Shown: positions 1 to 16,264 of the stretch, piece by piece | Layout: every line of letters begins with the position of its first letter | How positions within the stretch are numbered: the stretch's first letter is position 1 | Notes under the pieces: model-generated | Database searches by the model: none | What the model was told of the DNA's origin: nothing | Seen by the model: only the letters and a program-made list of their open reading frames with translations | From: Nonomuraea endophytica | GTDB lineage: Bacteria > Actinomycetota > Actinomycetes > Streptosporangiales > Streptosporangiaceae | DNA: 64,000 bases | NCBI RefSeq assembly: GCF_014203235.1 | Contig: NZ_JACHIN010000001.1 | Coordinates: 620,001 to 684,000 of the forward strand | Direction of reading: 5' to 3' | Translations under genes and position numbers: made by a program

Positions 1-150
1 GCGCAGTGCCGAGTTGGGCTTCTTGGGGGTCGTGGTGTAGACGCGCTGGCAGACGCCGCGACGCTGCGGACTCCCCTTTAGGGCAGGAGTCTTGGTCTTG
101 GAGACCTTGTCCTGCCGGCCCTTGCGGACCAACTGCTGAATAGTGGGCAC
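1..150 (-). CDS. rpsL: 30S ribosomal protein S12, N-terminal part
   Basis: The minus strand from a GTG at 148–150 encodes 50 residues beginning [12 protein letters not shown] and ending at PKKPNSALR, the conserved N-terminus of S12, a decoding-centre protein of the small ribosomal subunit. The rest lies beyond the left edge. A GGAG lies about 7 nt upstream of the GTG. It follows rpoC after a strong terminator, as the usual first gene of the str operon (rpsL–rpsG–fusA–tuf), so it probably has its own promoter at 376–404. The streptomycin-resistance region around PKKPNSA is reached but not fully covered. Confidence 0.97.
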   Translation of the reverse strand, partial: MPTIQQLVRKGRQDKVSKTKTPALKGSPQRRGVCQRVYTTTPKKPNSALR

Positions 151-375
151 TGCCACTCCGTTCATGCCTATGCCGGTGATACGTCAGGTTGTGCATTTCG
201 CAGGTACTGCCGGTGTCATGACCTGCGGTTTTCTCCCCTGCTTCGACCCACGCGGTCGGGCGTGTCGCGCTCTTACAGAGCCACACTCCCGCGCAGAAGT
301 ACGCCAGGGGGAGGCCACGCCGCGCCGTTGCGAGCGCACGCGTGAGAGCCCATGAATACACGGGCACGAAGGGCA

Positions 376-404
376 AGACTACCTAGCCCCGCGCAGCACG
401 TCAA
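376..404 (-). promoter_or_regulatory. Probable rpsL (str operon) promoter
   Basis: On the minus strand TTGACG (399–404) is followed after exactly 17 nt by TAGTCT (376–381), a good housekeeping-sigma match. It lies between the rpoC terminator and rpsL and would give a leader of about 220 nt. The rest of 151–666 is GC-rich, has no credible gene, and shows nothing else I can assign. The start point is inferred. Confidence 0.6.
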
Positions 405-666
405 AACGGCTGCGCGTCGATATGTTTCGCGCCGTGGTCAGTAGCAGACTCCGCGCCAAGTTTACCCGCTCCGGGCTACTGTTCTGCCCTCCTTACACCA
501 ACCTTCTACGCGGGAACGACAAGCCCTCCCCCTGAACCCGCCCAGGACGAGGCGTCGCCTTCGGTCGTGGAGGCGGATGGCGTAGCCCGGGTGCGGCCGC
601 GGACGGCCCGTCACAGCGCCGCGGCGGTGCATGTGGTCTCTCCCCAGCCTGTGTAGCCCGGGGAAC

Positions 667-706
667 GCGGAAGCGCCCGAGATCCGGAGATCTCGGGCGC
701 TTCCGC
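667..706 (-). terminator. rpoBC operon terminator, perfect 18-bp stem
   Basis: Positions 667–684 and 689–706 are perfect reverse complements around a 4-nt loop (685–688), about 20 nt after the rpoC stop. There is no T-run after the stem, as is common for actinobacterial terminators. It separates rpoBC from the str operon. Confidence 0.85.
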
Positions 707-727
707 TAACCGTCTAGCGCGACGGGC

Positions 728-4603
<3,876 letters not shown>

Positions 4604-4617
4604 GTGCGATCTCCCCC

Positions 4618-8085
<3,468 letters not shown>

Positions 8086-8189
8086 CAGATGTCCTTCCGA
8101 GGGCTCGCGGCGGACTGACTACACGCACGCCAGACAACCTCGCAACGTGAGCAAGCATCGCGGGTCGTCAAAGGGCAGCGCAAAGGGGC

Positions 8190-8218
8190 AGTGTAGCCGA
8201 ACGGCACACGCCTGTCCA
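8190..8218 (-). promoter_or_regulatory. rpoB promoter
   Basis: On the minus strand TGGACA (8213–8218) is followed after 17 nt by TACACT (8190–8195). This gives a leader of roughly 95–100 nt before the TTG start of rpoB. A second, weaker TTGACG lies at 8275–8280. The remaining gap, 8219–8521, separates rpoB from the Mce operon. It has no credible gene and no clear terminator for that operon. Confidence 0.7.
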
Positions 8219-8521
8219 CTTCGCTCTCGCTGCATGCTTCACGTTGGTCGCAGCATCGCCCGTTCGGACGCAAACGTCAAGCCCACAACCCCGACTTTCC
8301 GCCGGGTCAGGGCCAGGACGCTGGGATTTCTCCCCTGCGTGATCGGGCGCCTACCGTCAGGCCCAAGACGATACCCGCGAACGGGGACGGCTAACGCTCC
8401 GTCACACCGAGGGTCGAACCCATGCCGACAACCGGTGTAGCAGTGACTGGGATACCCCTGGGCAAGGACTCGCTAAACCTGAATTTTGATAACAATTGAA
8501 GGACGCGCCGCGCCCGGGGCC

Positions 8522-9019
8522 TCAGGCGGTGCCCAGCAGCGTCGACAGGTCGGCGACGAGCCACCGGCCGGCTGTCCTGATCATGACGAACCTGGCGCGG
8601 TTCTGGGTGATCTGTTGCTGGGGCTCGGCCTCGCCCGGCAGCTCCTTGACCGTACCCGTGTTGACGAAGAGGAGAACCTCTACCCGGTCGGGTTCCGCCC
8701 GCTCGACGGCCGCCCCGGCGACGGCGGTCGTCTGGACGGTCTTCTGGGCCTTGGCGGTGGGCACGAGGGTGGTGGCCAGCTCCTTGTAGTGGGTGGTCAG
8801 CTGGCCCGTGGTGTGCTCGCCGGCCCGCGCCAGATCCTGCTCGATCGTGCGGTGGTTGTACGACAACAGGTCCGGCGCCACGGCCTTGGCGGCGGCCATG
8901 GCCTCCACGCCCGCGGACTGCCCGTCGCGCAGGTGCCCCAGATCCGTCCACATCACCCAGAGGGCCACCGACAGCCCCAGTACGAGCGCCGCCAGCACCC
9001 CGATCGCCACGGCCTTCAC
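8522..9019 (-). CDS. Mce-associated membrane protein (second copy)
   Basis: This 165-residue protein has one N-terminal membrane segment (about residues 3–24), an alpha-helical stretch, and a C-terminal sheet region ending RTAGRWLVADLSTLLG. That layout is typical of the Mce-associated (Mas) family, whose fold resembles VirB8/NTF2 domains. The ATG overlaps the stop of the preceding Mas gene by 4 bp, making it the last gene of the Mce operon. Mas proteins are thought to stabilise or assemble the Mce lipid-import complex at the membrane. The two copies here are only distantly alike. Confidence 0.8.
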   Translation of the reverse strand: MKAVAIGVLAALVLGLSVALWVMWTDLGHLRDGQSAGVEAMAAAKAVAPDLLSYNHRTIEQDLARAGEHTTGQLTTHYKELATTLVPTAKAQKTVQTTAVAGAAVERAEPDRVEVLLFVNTGTVKELPGEAEPQQQITQNRARFVMIRTAGRWLVADLSTLLGTA

Positions 9020-9519
9020 AGCACCTGCACCGCCTTCGACACCAGCCAGACCCCGCCGACCTTGGTCACGTCCATCGACCAGCGGTAGAAGCGCTCCTGA
9101 GGGGCGTTCTTGGAGCCCTCCCAGCGGATCTCGACGTCGGCCACCACCAGGACCTTGGCGATGCCGCCCGTCATGGACTCCAGCCCGCGGGCGCGCAGCA
9201 CGCCGTGCTGGACGACCTTGTTGGTGATCGTGGTCTCCTTGAGCCGGGCGGCGTTGGCGGAGTATTCGGCCCGCGCGGCCCCGGTCGAGGTCGCCAGGAT
9301 GCGCCCGAGGTCGGCGTCGACGGTCTTGTAGTTGAGCGAGAGCAGGTTGACAGCGTGGGTGCCCGCGGCGTCGAGCGCGGCGGCCCGGTCGTCGTCGGTG
9401 GCCTGCTCACCGCGGAGCTCGCCGCTGACCCACAGCGCCAGCCCGCCGAGCAGCAGCGCCAGCACCCCGAGCACGATGATCGTCAGCCAAGCGGCGGACC
9501 GAGAGGCGGTGCCTGTCAT
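9016..9519 (-). CDS. Mce-associated membrane protein (first copy)
   Basis: This 167-residue protein has a single membrane helix (about 11–32) followed by a predicted extracytoplasmic domain. It contains the family-like segment LLSLNYKTVDADLGRI and ends GGVWLVSKAVQVL. It resembles the next gene in size and layout. It overlaps the mceF stop and the next gene's start by 4 bp each, so it is translationally coupled. The role in Mce complex assembly is inferred from family and context. Confidence 0.82.
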   Translation of the reverse strand: MTGTASRSAAWLTIIVLGVLALLLGGLALWVSGELRGEQATDDDRAAALDAAGTHAVNLLSLNYKTVDADLGRILATSTGAARAEYSANAARLKETTITNKVVQHGVLRARGLESMTGGIAKVLVVADVEIRWEGSKNAPQERFYRWSMDVTKVGGVWLVSKAVQVL

Positions 9520-10685
9520 GTCCGCTCCTTCCTGATCGCCGGATCATTACCCGCGAGCCACTCTTCCAGACCCGGGATCGACGGCGGTACGCCCGGCGGC
9601 GGCACATCCGCACCCCCGCGCACACCGGTCGGCGAGCCGTCCGGCTCGGTGCAGGTCGCGCGCGGGTCGACCGTCTTCACCCGGGTGTCCCGGGGATAGC
9701 GGCGGCGCACGTCCTCGTAGCCGCGCGTGCACGGCGGCGGCACGTTGAGATTCAGGTTGAGCCCGAAGTGCAGCCCGTCGCGGCCGACCACGGTGAAGGC
9801 CCCGGCCACGCCCGCCGGGAAGCCGATGAGCAGCTGACGCAGCGCCGCGACCCGGGCCGAGACGGTGCGCCCGCCGACGATCAGGTTGCCCAGCAGCGGC
9901 CGCAGGTGCGGCTGGAGTCCGTCCACGAGCTTCTCCGCCGAGCGCGCGGCGGGCGTGGCGGCGTCGATCGTGCGCTCCAGGTCCGTGGAACCCTCGCGCA
10001 GCGAGCCGGTCAGCGAGGCGAGGTCGCGCGCGAACGCCTTCAGGTGCCCGCCCTCGGCCCGCTGCGTGCGCAGCACCTTCTCCCCCTGTTCGATCAGCGT
10101 GACCGTCTCGGGCAGGACCTCCACGGCCGACTCCGTCAGCTCCTCGCCCGCCGTCAGCAGCCGCCGCAGGTGCGCGGCGTTGCCGCCGAAGGCCTGTTCG
10201 AGCTCGGTCACGACGGTCTCGGCGTCGCGCGAGTCCACCGACGTCAGCAGCCGCTCGGCGTCGCCGAGCAACTGGGCGGTGGTGATCGGCAGCGCGGTGC
10301 GTTCCCTGGCGATCGTGTCGCCTTCCTCCAGGTACGGCCGCGCCGTACCAGAAGGCTGGAGGTCGAGATATTGCTCGCCCACGCCCGAGCGGTTGGCGAC
10401 GACGGCGAGCAGCCCCGCGGCGGGCACCGGCGGCTCGGGCCGCAGGCGGAGCACGGCGCGCACCCCGCCGGCGGTGAGGGACAGTGACTCGACGCGGCCG
10501 ATCTGGACGCCGCGGTAGGTGACCTCGGCGTGTTCGAACAGGCCGCCCGCCTCGGCCAGCTCGACGCCGACCCGGTAGGCGGGCTCGAACAGGTCGGCGC
10601 CGACCCGCGCGTAGCGGACCAGCGTGTACGCGGTGGCGACGAGGCTGATGGCGAGGAAGGCGGCCAGCTTGATCCGCAGGCTCAT
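9516..10685 (-). CDS. mceF: MCE family protein, MceF type
   Basis: This 389-residue protein has an N-terminal membrane helix (about 5–24), one MCE domain (about 35–110: FEHAEVTYRGVQIGRVESL), a long helical region (about 130–280) and a proline-rich tail ending in an acidic/basic segment. Position last among the MCE genes and the N-terminal sequence fit MceF. MCE subunits form a hexameric channel that carries lipids across the cell envelope. ATG at 10683–10685 overlaps the mceE stop (ATGA). The operon has five MCE genes where six are usual. Confidence 0.88.
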   Translation of the reverse strand: MSLRIKLAAFLAISLVATAYTLVRYARVGADLFEPAYRVGVELAEAGGLFEHAEVTYRGVQIGRVESLSLTAGGVRAVLRLRPEPPVPAAGLLAVVANRSGVGEQYLDLQPSGTARPYLEEGDTIARERTALPITTAQLLGDAERLLTSVDSRDAETVVTELEQAFGGNAAHLRRLLTAGEELTESAVEVLPETVTLIEQGEKVLRTQRAEGGHLKAFARDLASLTGSLREGSTDLERTIDAATPAARSAEKLVDGLQPHLRPLLGNLIVGGRTVSARVAALRQLLIGFPAGVAGAFTVVGRDGLHFGLNLNLNVPPPCTRGYEDVRRRYPRDTRVKTVDPRATCTEPDGSPTGVRGGADVPPPGVPPSIPGLEEWLAGNDPAIRKERT

Positions 10686-11662
10686 CGCGGGCTCCTGCCG
10701 AGGAAGTTGTCCAGGGTGGTCGACGGGGTGAGGTCCACGGTGACGTCGACGTTGCCGTAGTCGCCGCGCAGCAGGCCGGTGGCCGAGCCCGGGAAGGGGA
10801 AGGTGAGCGCGGTGCCCAGGTTGGCGGCGAGTTCGTGGCGGGCGCGGTCGAGGTCGGCGAGCAGGGCGCGCAGGTGGGCGAGGTTGGCGAGGGTGTCGTC
10901 CTGGGAACGGGTGACGACGCGGGTGGCGGTGCGGCCGAGGCGGGCCAGGGCGGTGAGCATGCGGGTGAGGTCGGCGCGCTGGCGGCGCAGTTGCTTGACG
11001 GCGGGGCCGATGTCGGTGGCGACGGCGCGCAGGGTCTGGCGCTGGGCTGCCAGGGTGGCGGTGAGCCGGTCGAGGTTGCCGATGAGGCGGACGATGTCGC
11101 CCTTGGAGCCGTCGAGCGCGGCGGCGAACGCGTCGAGGCGGCGCAGGAGGTTCCTGACGGTGCCGGTGCGGCCGTCGAGCATGGCGCCGAGTTCGGTGTT
11201 GATGGTGGCCAGTTGTTCCAGGCCGCCGCCGTTGACCAGCAGCGAGGCTGCGGCGAGCACCTGCTCGACCTCGGCGGTCTGGGTGGTGCGGCTGAGCGGG
11301 ATGCGGCCGTTCAGGCTGCCGGCGCCGGCCGGGACCAGCTTGACGAACTTCTCGCCGAGCAGGCTCGTCTGGGAGATCGCGGCGCCGGTCCCGGCGGGCA
11401 GCGCGGCGTCGGCCCTGACCGTGCAGGTGACCTCGGCCCGCCAGCCGGCGGCCAGTTCGATCGCGGTGACCTTGCCGACGGTGACGTCGTTGAGCTTGCA
11501 CAGCGAGTGCGGGACGAGGTCGAGCGCGTCGGCGAACTCGATCGTCACCTCGCGCGGATTGTGCCCGAGGTCGGCGCCGCCGGGCAGCGGGAGCGACTGG
11601 ACGCCCTCGAAGCCGCAGCCGGCGGCCAGCAGCAGGGCCATGATCGCGACGGGCGTCTTCAC
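10682..11662 (-). CDS. mceE: MCE family lipoprotein, MceE type
   Basis: This 326-residue protein has a lipoprotein signal peptide: a hydrophobic run and the lipobox LAAGC, with Cys16 as the expected acylation site. The MCE domain follows (about 37–115: VTIEFADALDLVPHSLCKLNDVTVGKV), then a long helical region. Among MCE proteins, only MceE is normally a lipoprotein, which identifies it. It overlaps mceC by 4 bp upstream and mceF by 4 bp downstream. It therefore sits directly after mceC, where mceD would be expected. Confidence 0.9.
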   Translation of the reverse strand: MKTPVAIMALLLAAGCGFEGVQSLPLPGGADLGHNPREVTIEFADALDLVPHSLCKLNDVTVGKVTAIELAAGWRAEVTCTVRADAALPAGTGAAISQTSLLGEKFVKLVPAGAGSLNGRIPLSRTTQTAEVEQVLAAASLLVNGGGLEQLATINTELGAMLDGRTGTVRNLLRRLDAFAAALDGSKGDIVRLIGNLDRLTATLAAQRQTLRAVATDIGPAVKQLRRQRADLTRMLTALARLGRTATRVVTRSQDDTLANLAHLRALLADLDRARHELAANLGTALTFPFPGSATGLLRGDYGNVDVTVDLTPSTTLDNFLGRSPR

Positions 11663-12648
11663 GGCGCCAGGCCTCCGAGGGTGCGGTCGGGCAGTTGGAC
11701 GGAGGCGGGAAGCGGCACGAGGTTCTGCACGATCGCGTCGAACCAGCGGCCGTTGCCGACCGCGTCGGTGAACTGCCGGGTGAAGGGGGCCAGCAGCCGC
11801 AGGGAGCGGTCGAGGCTCTCCTCGTTGCGCCGCAGCAGCCCGACGAACTCCCGCAACTGCCGCAGAGCGGGCTTGAGCGTGGTCCGGTTGTCGGCGATCA
11901 GGCCGTCGATCTCGGCGGTCAACTCCAGCGTGTTCGTCAACAGGCTGTGGATGACGGCGCGGCGGGCGGAGATCTCGCGCAGCAGGAGGTCGCCGTCCTT
12001 GATCAGGGCGCGAAGGTCCTGGTTGCGATCGGCCACCAGGCCGGTGACGGTTTCGGCGTGCCGTACCAGATCGTGGAGTTTGTCGTCGCGGGAGGCGACG
12101 GTGCGCGAGAGGCGGCCGAGGCCGCGCACGGAGGCGCGGATCTCCTCGGAGGAGCCGTCCAGGGTCTGGGCGAGCGTGTCGAGCGCACTCTTGAGCGCGC
12201 CCGCGTCGATGCGCGCGGCGCTGTCGGCGAGGTCGCCGAGGGCGGGCATGATCTCGTACGGCACGCTGGTCCGCTCGATCGGGATGGCGCGGTCGAGGCG
12301 GCCGGGGCCGTGGGGTTCGAGCTGGACGTGGTGGGAGCCGAGCAGCGTCGCCAGCCGGATGTGCGCGCGGGTCTGCGAGCCCAGCGGCACCTCCCGCTCC
12401 AGGCGCAGGCCGACGCGGACGTGCGCGCCCTCCAGTTCGACCTCGCTCACCTCGCCGACCTTCACCCCGGCCACGATGACGTCCTCGCCCGGCCGCAGCC
12501 CCGCCGACTCGGCGAAGGCGGCCGTGTAGACGGTGCCGGTCTTCAACTGGGGTACGGCCAGCGCACCGGCCACCAGCGCCGCGGCGGCGACCAGTCCGGC
12601 GATGCCGAGCGGGAGCGGGTCGCGGTGGCGGAAGGGGGTCAGCGGCAT
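11659..12648 (-). CDS. mceC: MCE family protein, MceC type
   Basis: This 329-residue protein starts at the ATG encoding MPLTPFRHRDPLPLG; longer in-frame starts run back into mceB and are not credible. It has a membrane helix (about 14–35), an MCE domain (about 38–115) and helices ending in NGRWFDAIVQNLVPLP, a C-terminal signature I associate with MceC. The start overlaps the mceB stop by 10 bp. As the next gene is the MceE lipoprotein, no MceD is encoded between them. Confidence 0.87.
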   Translation of the reverse strand: MPLTPFRHRDPLPLGIAGLVAAAALVAGALAVPQLKTGTVYTAAFAESAGLRPGEDVIVAGVKVGEVSEVELEGAHVRVGLRLEREVPLGSQTRAHIRLATLLGSHHVQLEPHGPGRLDRAIPIERTSVPYEIMPALGDLADSAARIDAGALKSALDTLAQTLDGSSEEIRASVRGLGRLSRTVASRDDKLHDLVRHAETVTGLVADRNQDLRALIKDGDLLLREISARRAVIHSLLTNTLELTAEIDGLIADNRTTLKPALRQLREFVGLLRRNEESLDRSLRLLAPFTRQFTDAVGNGRWFDAIVQNLVPLPASVQLPDRTLGGLAP

Positions 12649-13631
12649 CGGCGGCTCTCGTTGACGATCTTCGGCGTGGTGGTCACGCCCGCCCTGACGT
12701 CCAGGGAGCAGAGGTAGAAGTTGAACCACGAGCCGTAGGAGACGGCCCGGGTGAGCTGGTTGAGCCGGATCGGCACGTCCTTGATCGTCTTGTCGATCAG
12801 CGCCCGCTCCTCGTTGAGCGCGGCGAGGAAGCTGTCGGCGTGCCGGATTCCGGCCTTGATGTCGGGCCTGGCGCGTTCGGTGAAGCCCGCGGTGACGCCG
12901 GCGAGCCGGTCGAGGGCGGCGAGGGAGTCGCCGATGGCCTTGCGGTCCCCGGCCAGGCCGCTGACCAGCGACCGCAGGTCGGCGATGAGCTCGCTGTAGT
13001 CATCCTCGCGGCCGGCGATCTCGGCGAGCACCGCGGTGAGGTTGTCGATCACCCGGCCGATGACCGCGTCGCGGTCGGCGAGTGTGCCGGTGAGCGAGGC
13101 GACGTGGCCGAGGAGGCTGTCGACGGTGCCGCCCTCCCCCTGGAGCACCTGGACGATCTGCCAGCTCAGCTTGTTGACGTCTTCGGGCCGGATGGCCTTG
13201 AGCAGCGGGCGGAAGCCGTTGAACAGCGCGGTGACGTCGAGCGCCGGGCGGGTGTCGGTGATCAGCTCGCCGGGCCGCAGCGCGCCGGGCCCGCCTCGGC
13301 CGGTGGACAGCGCGAGGTAGCGGTCGCCGACCAGGTTGCGCCAGCGGATCGCGGCGATGACGCCGCGGGGCAGCCGGGTGCGTTCGAGGACGGTGAAGGA
13401 GACCTCGGCGCGCGTCCCGGCCAGCGAGACCTCCTCCACCCTGCCCACGCGCACGCCCGCTGCCCGCACGTCGTCGCCCGGCCGCAGCCCGGTGGCGTCG
13501 GTGAACACCGCGCGGTACACGCTCGCCGCGGCGAACTGCGTCCCGGAGATCGTGATCGCCAGCATGGCCACGCACAGGGTCGTGGCCAGTCCGAACAGCC
13601 CGAGCTTGATCGCCGCCTTCAGCGTGGTCAT
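12639..13631 (-). CDS. mceB: MCE family protein, MceB type
   Basis: This 330-residue protein starts at the ATG encoding MTTLKAAIKLG, which overlaps the mceA stop as ATGA. It has a membrane helix (about 8–30) and an MCE domain (about 36–115). The motif RPEDVNKLSWQIVQVLQGEGG and the C-terminal SYGSWFNFYLC are typical of MceB. Long helices between residues 130 and 290 would form the needle or tunnel above the MCE ring. Confidence 0.9.
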   Translation of the reverse strand: MTTLKAAIKLGLFGLATTLCVAMLAITISGTQFAAASVYRAVFTDATGLRPGDDVRAAGVRVGRVEEVSLAGTRAEVSFTVLERTRLPRGVIAAIRWRNLVGDRYLALSTGRGGPGALRPGELITDTRPALDVTALFNGFRPLLKAIRPEDVNKLSWQIVQVLQGEGGTVDSLLGHVASLTGTLADRDAVIGRVIDNLTAVLAEIAGREDDYSELIADLRSLVSGLAGDRKAIGDSLAALDRLAGVTAGFTERARPDIKAGIRHADSFLAALNEERALIDKTIKDVPIRLNQLTRAVSYGSWFNFYLCSLDVRAGVTTTPKIVNESRRCR

Positions 13632-14686
13632 CTCAGCATCAGCTCCGCCAGGTCCTGGGTGCCGTCGGCGAACCGCACCCCGGGGAAGGGCACCTTCGGG
13701 CGGGGCAGGCCGTAGCAGCGCGGGCCCCTGGTGTCGCGGTAGGCGGGCGCGTCGGCCCCTTCCCTGTACGGCGGCGCCGGCCTGACCAGCTCCAGCACCG
13801 CCTTCACCCGCCCGTCCCCGAACGCCTCGTCCAGCAGCGGCCGGAGGCGGTCCAGGCCCTGGAACACGCACGGCACGGTCGGCGAATACCGGGCGGCGAG
13901 GTCGAGAGCGGGCCTGGACACGTGCTGGAGCCCGACCAGACCGGTCTCGTTGACCGTCAGCAGGGCGTCGGTTTTGCCCGCGCTCCTGGTGACCACGCGG
14001 GCGAGCTGGTCGATCTCGGCCTCCCTGCCGGTGATCGTTCTGCTCAGCGCGGCGGAGTTGGCCAGGGTGCGCAGGAGGTCGGGGGCGGCCTGGCCGTACA
14101 GGTCGGTGACGTCGGCCAGGGCGGTGATGTCGCGCCGGATCGCCGGCAGGTGGGGGGTGAGCCGGGTGAGGTAGTGCTCGGCCTTGTCGAGGGTGGCGCC
14201 GGTTCTGGCGCCTCTGCCTTCCAGCGCGGTGGCCAGCGCGGTCAGCGTGGTGGCCAGGCGTTCCGGGTGGATGCTCCGCAGCAGCGGCAGCAGCCGGTCG
14301 AGCACCTGCGCCACCTCGACGGCGGCGGCGGGGGCGATCAGGCGGTCGCCGTCGCGCAGCTCGGAGGTCGGGGTCGCGGGCGGGACGAGGTCCACGTACT
14401 TCTCGCCGAAGACGGTCTTCGGCAGGAGCCTGGCCGTGGAGGCGCGGTCGACGGGCTGGTCGAGGGCGAGGGTGAGCTCGGCGCCTCCGGCCGTGGCCTT
14501 CAGGGCGGTGACCTCGCCGACCAGGACGCCGCGTATCTTGACGTCGGCGCGCGGGCCGAGCTGGAGACCGGCTCTGGGGGCCGACAGGGTCACGGTGGTC
14601 GCGCCGGAGAACACCTTGAGGTACGCGGCTGCGGTCACCGCCGTGAAGGCGGCGATCAGGGCCAGCAACGCGGCGCCGTACCTCAT
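13628..14686 (-). CDS. mceA: MCE family protein, MceA type
   Basis: This 352-residue protein is the first MCE gene after the permeases, the usual place of MceA. A membrane helix (about 5–24) precedes the MCE domain (about 30–110: GPRADVKIRGVLVGEVTAL). Helical segments and a tail rich in Pro, Tyr and Arg follow. It overlaps yrbEB and mceB by 4 bp each. In mycobacteria and Streptomyces this family imports sterols, fatty acids or other lipids. The substrate here cannot be told from sequence. Confidence 0.9.
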   Translation of the reverse strand: MRYGAALLALIAAFTAVTAAAYLKVFSGATTVTLSAPRAGLQLGPRADVKIRGVLVGEVTALKATAGGAELTLALDQPVDRASTARLLPKTVFGEKYVDLVPPATPTSELRDGDRLIAPAAAVEVAQVLDRLLPLLRSIHPERLATTLTALATALEGRGARTGATLDKAEHYLTRLTPHLPAIRRDITALADVTDLYGQAAPDLLRTLANSAALSRTITGREAEIDQLARVVTRSAGKTDALLTVNETGLVGLQHVSRPALDLAARYSPTVPCVFQGLDRLRPLLDEAFGDGRVKAVLELVRPAPPYREGADAPAYRDTRGPRCYGLPRPKVPFPGVRFADGTQDLAELMLR

Positions 14687-15462
14687 CCGGCCAGCCGTAC
14701 CGTGGTCGTGGTGCCCCAGATGGCCAGGCCGAGCAGGACGTTGGCCACGTTCACCGCGACCAGCACCGCGCGCACCGCCCGCCCGACCGCGACGCCGACG
14801 CCCGCGGGGCCGCCGGAGGCGTGGAAGCCGTAGTAGCAGTGCACGAGGATCACCAGCACGGCGAACAGCACCACCTTGCCCAGCGACCAGAGCACGTCAT
14901 ACGGCACGAGGAAGAGGTCGAAGTAGTGGTCGTAGGTGCCGGTCGACTGGCCGTAGAGGACGGTGGTGATCAGGCGGGTGGCGACGTAGGAGGCGAGCAG
15001 GCCGAGGACGTAAAGGGGCAGCATGGCGGCGAAGCCGGCGATCAGCCGGGTGCCCACCAGGAACGGCACCGAGGGGATCGCCATGACCTCCAGCGCGTCG
15101 ATCTCGTCGCTGATGCGCATCGCGCCGAGCTGGGCGGTGAAGCCGGCGCCGACGGTGGCCGACAGGCCGATGGCGGCCACGATGGGGGCGATCTCACGGG
15201 TGTTGACGTAGCTGGACAGGAACCCGGCGAAGGCGGAGGTGCCGATCTGGTCGAGGGCGGTGTAGCCCTGCAGGCCGACCTCGGTGCCGGCGAAGAAGGT
15301 CATGAACGCGACGATCGCCATCGTGCCGCCGATGACGGCCAGGCCGCCGGTGCCGAGGCTCACCTCCGACAGCAGCCGCAGGATCTCGGAGCGGTAGCGG
15401 AGCGAGCGGGGCAGTTGGAGGAAGGCCTTGGTGTAGAACTCGCCCTGCTTGTTGAGTGACAT
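14683..15462 (-). CDS. yrbEB: MlaE/YrbE-type ABC transporter permease (YrbEB)
   Basis: This 259-residue MlaE-family integral membrane protein starts at the ATG encoding MSLNKQGEFYTKAF. The motif RISDEIDALEVMAI (about 121–134) is the family's coupling-helix signature for contact with the ATPase. About five to six hydrophobic segments are visible. It is paired with YrbEA to form the permease heterodimer of the Mce importer. The stop–start junction with yrbEA is TGATG. Confidence 0.93.
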   Translation of the reverse strand: MSLNKQGEFYTKAFLQLPRSLRYRSEILRLLSEVSLGTGGLAVIGGTMAIVAFMTFFAGTEVGLQGYTALDQIGTSAFAGFLSSYVNTREIAPIVAAIGLSATVGAGFTAQLGAMRISDEIDALEVMAIPSVPFLVGTRLIAGFAAMLPLYVLGLLASYVATRLITTVLYGQSTGTYDHYFDLFLVPYDVLWSLGKVVLFAVLVILVHCYYGFHASGGPAGVGVAVGRAVRAVLVAVNVANVLLGLAIWGTTTTVRLAG

Positions 15463-16190
15463 CACCACACCGCCGCGCTGATGAGGAAGTTCTCGGCGAA
15501 CAGGACCATCGCCGCGAAGACCACCGTCTGGTTGACGGCGTCGCCGACGCCCTTGGGCCCGCCGGCCGCGCTCAGCCCCTTGAAGCAGGCGATCATCCCG
15601 GCCGTGGCGCCGAAGACGAGCGCCTTGACCGCGGAGATCCACAGGTCGGACAGCTCCGCCAGCGCGTTGAACGACTGCAGGTACGAGCCGGGCGAGCCGC
15701 CCTGGGCGATCACGTTGAACAGGTAGCTGGCGATCAGGCCCACGGTGGTGACCAGGCCGTTGAGCAGGGGTGCGACGACCGCGCACGCCGCCACCCTGGG
15801 CACCACGAGGCGGTGGAGCGGGTCGATGCCGAGCACCTCAAGGGCGTCGATCTCCTCCCGGATCTTGCGCGCGCCCAGGTCGGCGCAGATGGCGCTGCCC
15901 GCCGCGCCCGAGATCATCAGCGCGGTCACGACCGGGCTCGCCTCGCGGACGATGCCGAGCACGGCGGTCGCGCCGGTGAACGACTGGGCGCCGAACTGGC
16001 GGATCAGGTTGCCCGCCTGGAGCGCCAGCACGGCGCCGAACGGGATGGACACCAGCGCCGTGGGCAGGGCGCTGACGCTGACGATGAACCAGGCCTGCTG
16101 CAGGAACTCCCGCCAGTGGAACGGCCGCCTGGGCACGGCCCGCAGGGTGTCGAGCGTGAGCGCCACGAAAGCACCGCTCGCCCTGATCAC
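15462..16190 (-). CDS. yrbEA: MlaE/YrbE-type ABC transporter permease (YrbEA)
   Basis: This 242-residue MlaE-family permease starts with GTG (16188–16190) behind AAAGGA. It contains the signature KIREEIDALEVLGIDP and several membrane segments, including an N-terminal amphipathic elbow helix. With YrbEB it forms the membrane core onto which the MCE proteins dock. It follows the ATPase gene after a 74-bp gap, the only real gap inside the operon. Confidence 0.93.
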   Translation of the reverse strand: MIRASGAFVALTLDTLRAVPRRPFHWREFLQQAWFIVSVSALPTALVSIPFGAVLALQAGNLIRQFGAQSFTGATAVLGIVREASPVVTALMISGAAGSAICADLGARKIREEIDALEVLGIDPLHRLVVPRVAACAVVAPLLNGLVTTVGLIASYLFNVIAQGGSPGSYLQSFNALAELSDLWISAVKALVFGATAGMIACFKGLSAAGGPKGVGDAVNQTVVFAAMVLFAENFLISAAVW

Positions 16191-16264
16191 GTGTCGCGTC
16201 CTTTCGAGTGCGGAGAGTAGTCGTTCGGGACCGCGAAAAAGGCCGGTCCGTCCATGTGCGGGGG

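Noticed and set aside
143..355. 70-codon plus-strand frame near the rpsL start
   Set aside because: It overlaps the rpsL start, has no Shine-Dalgarno and no recognisable content.
9516..11501. 661-codon frame that would extend mceF far upstream
   Set aside because: The first 270 or so codons are an Arg/His-rich shadow of mceE. The real start is the ATG overlapping the mceE stop at 10683–10685.
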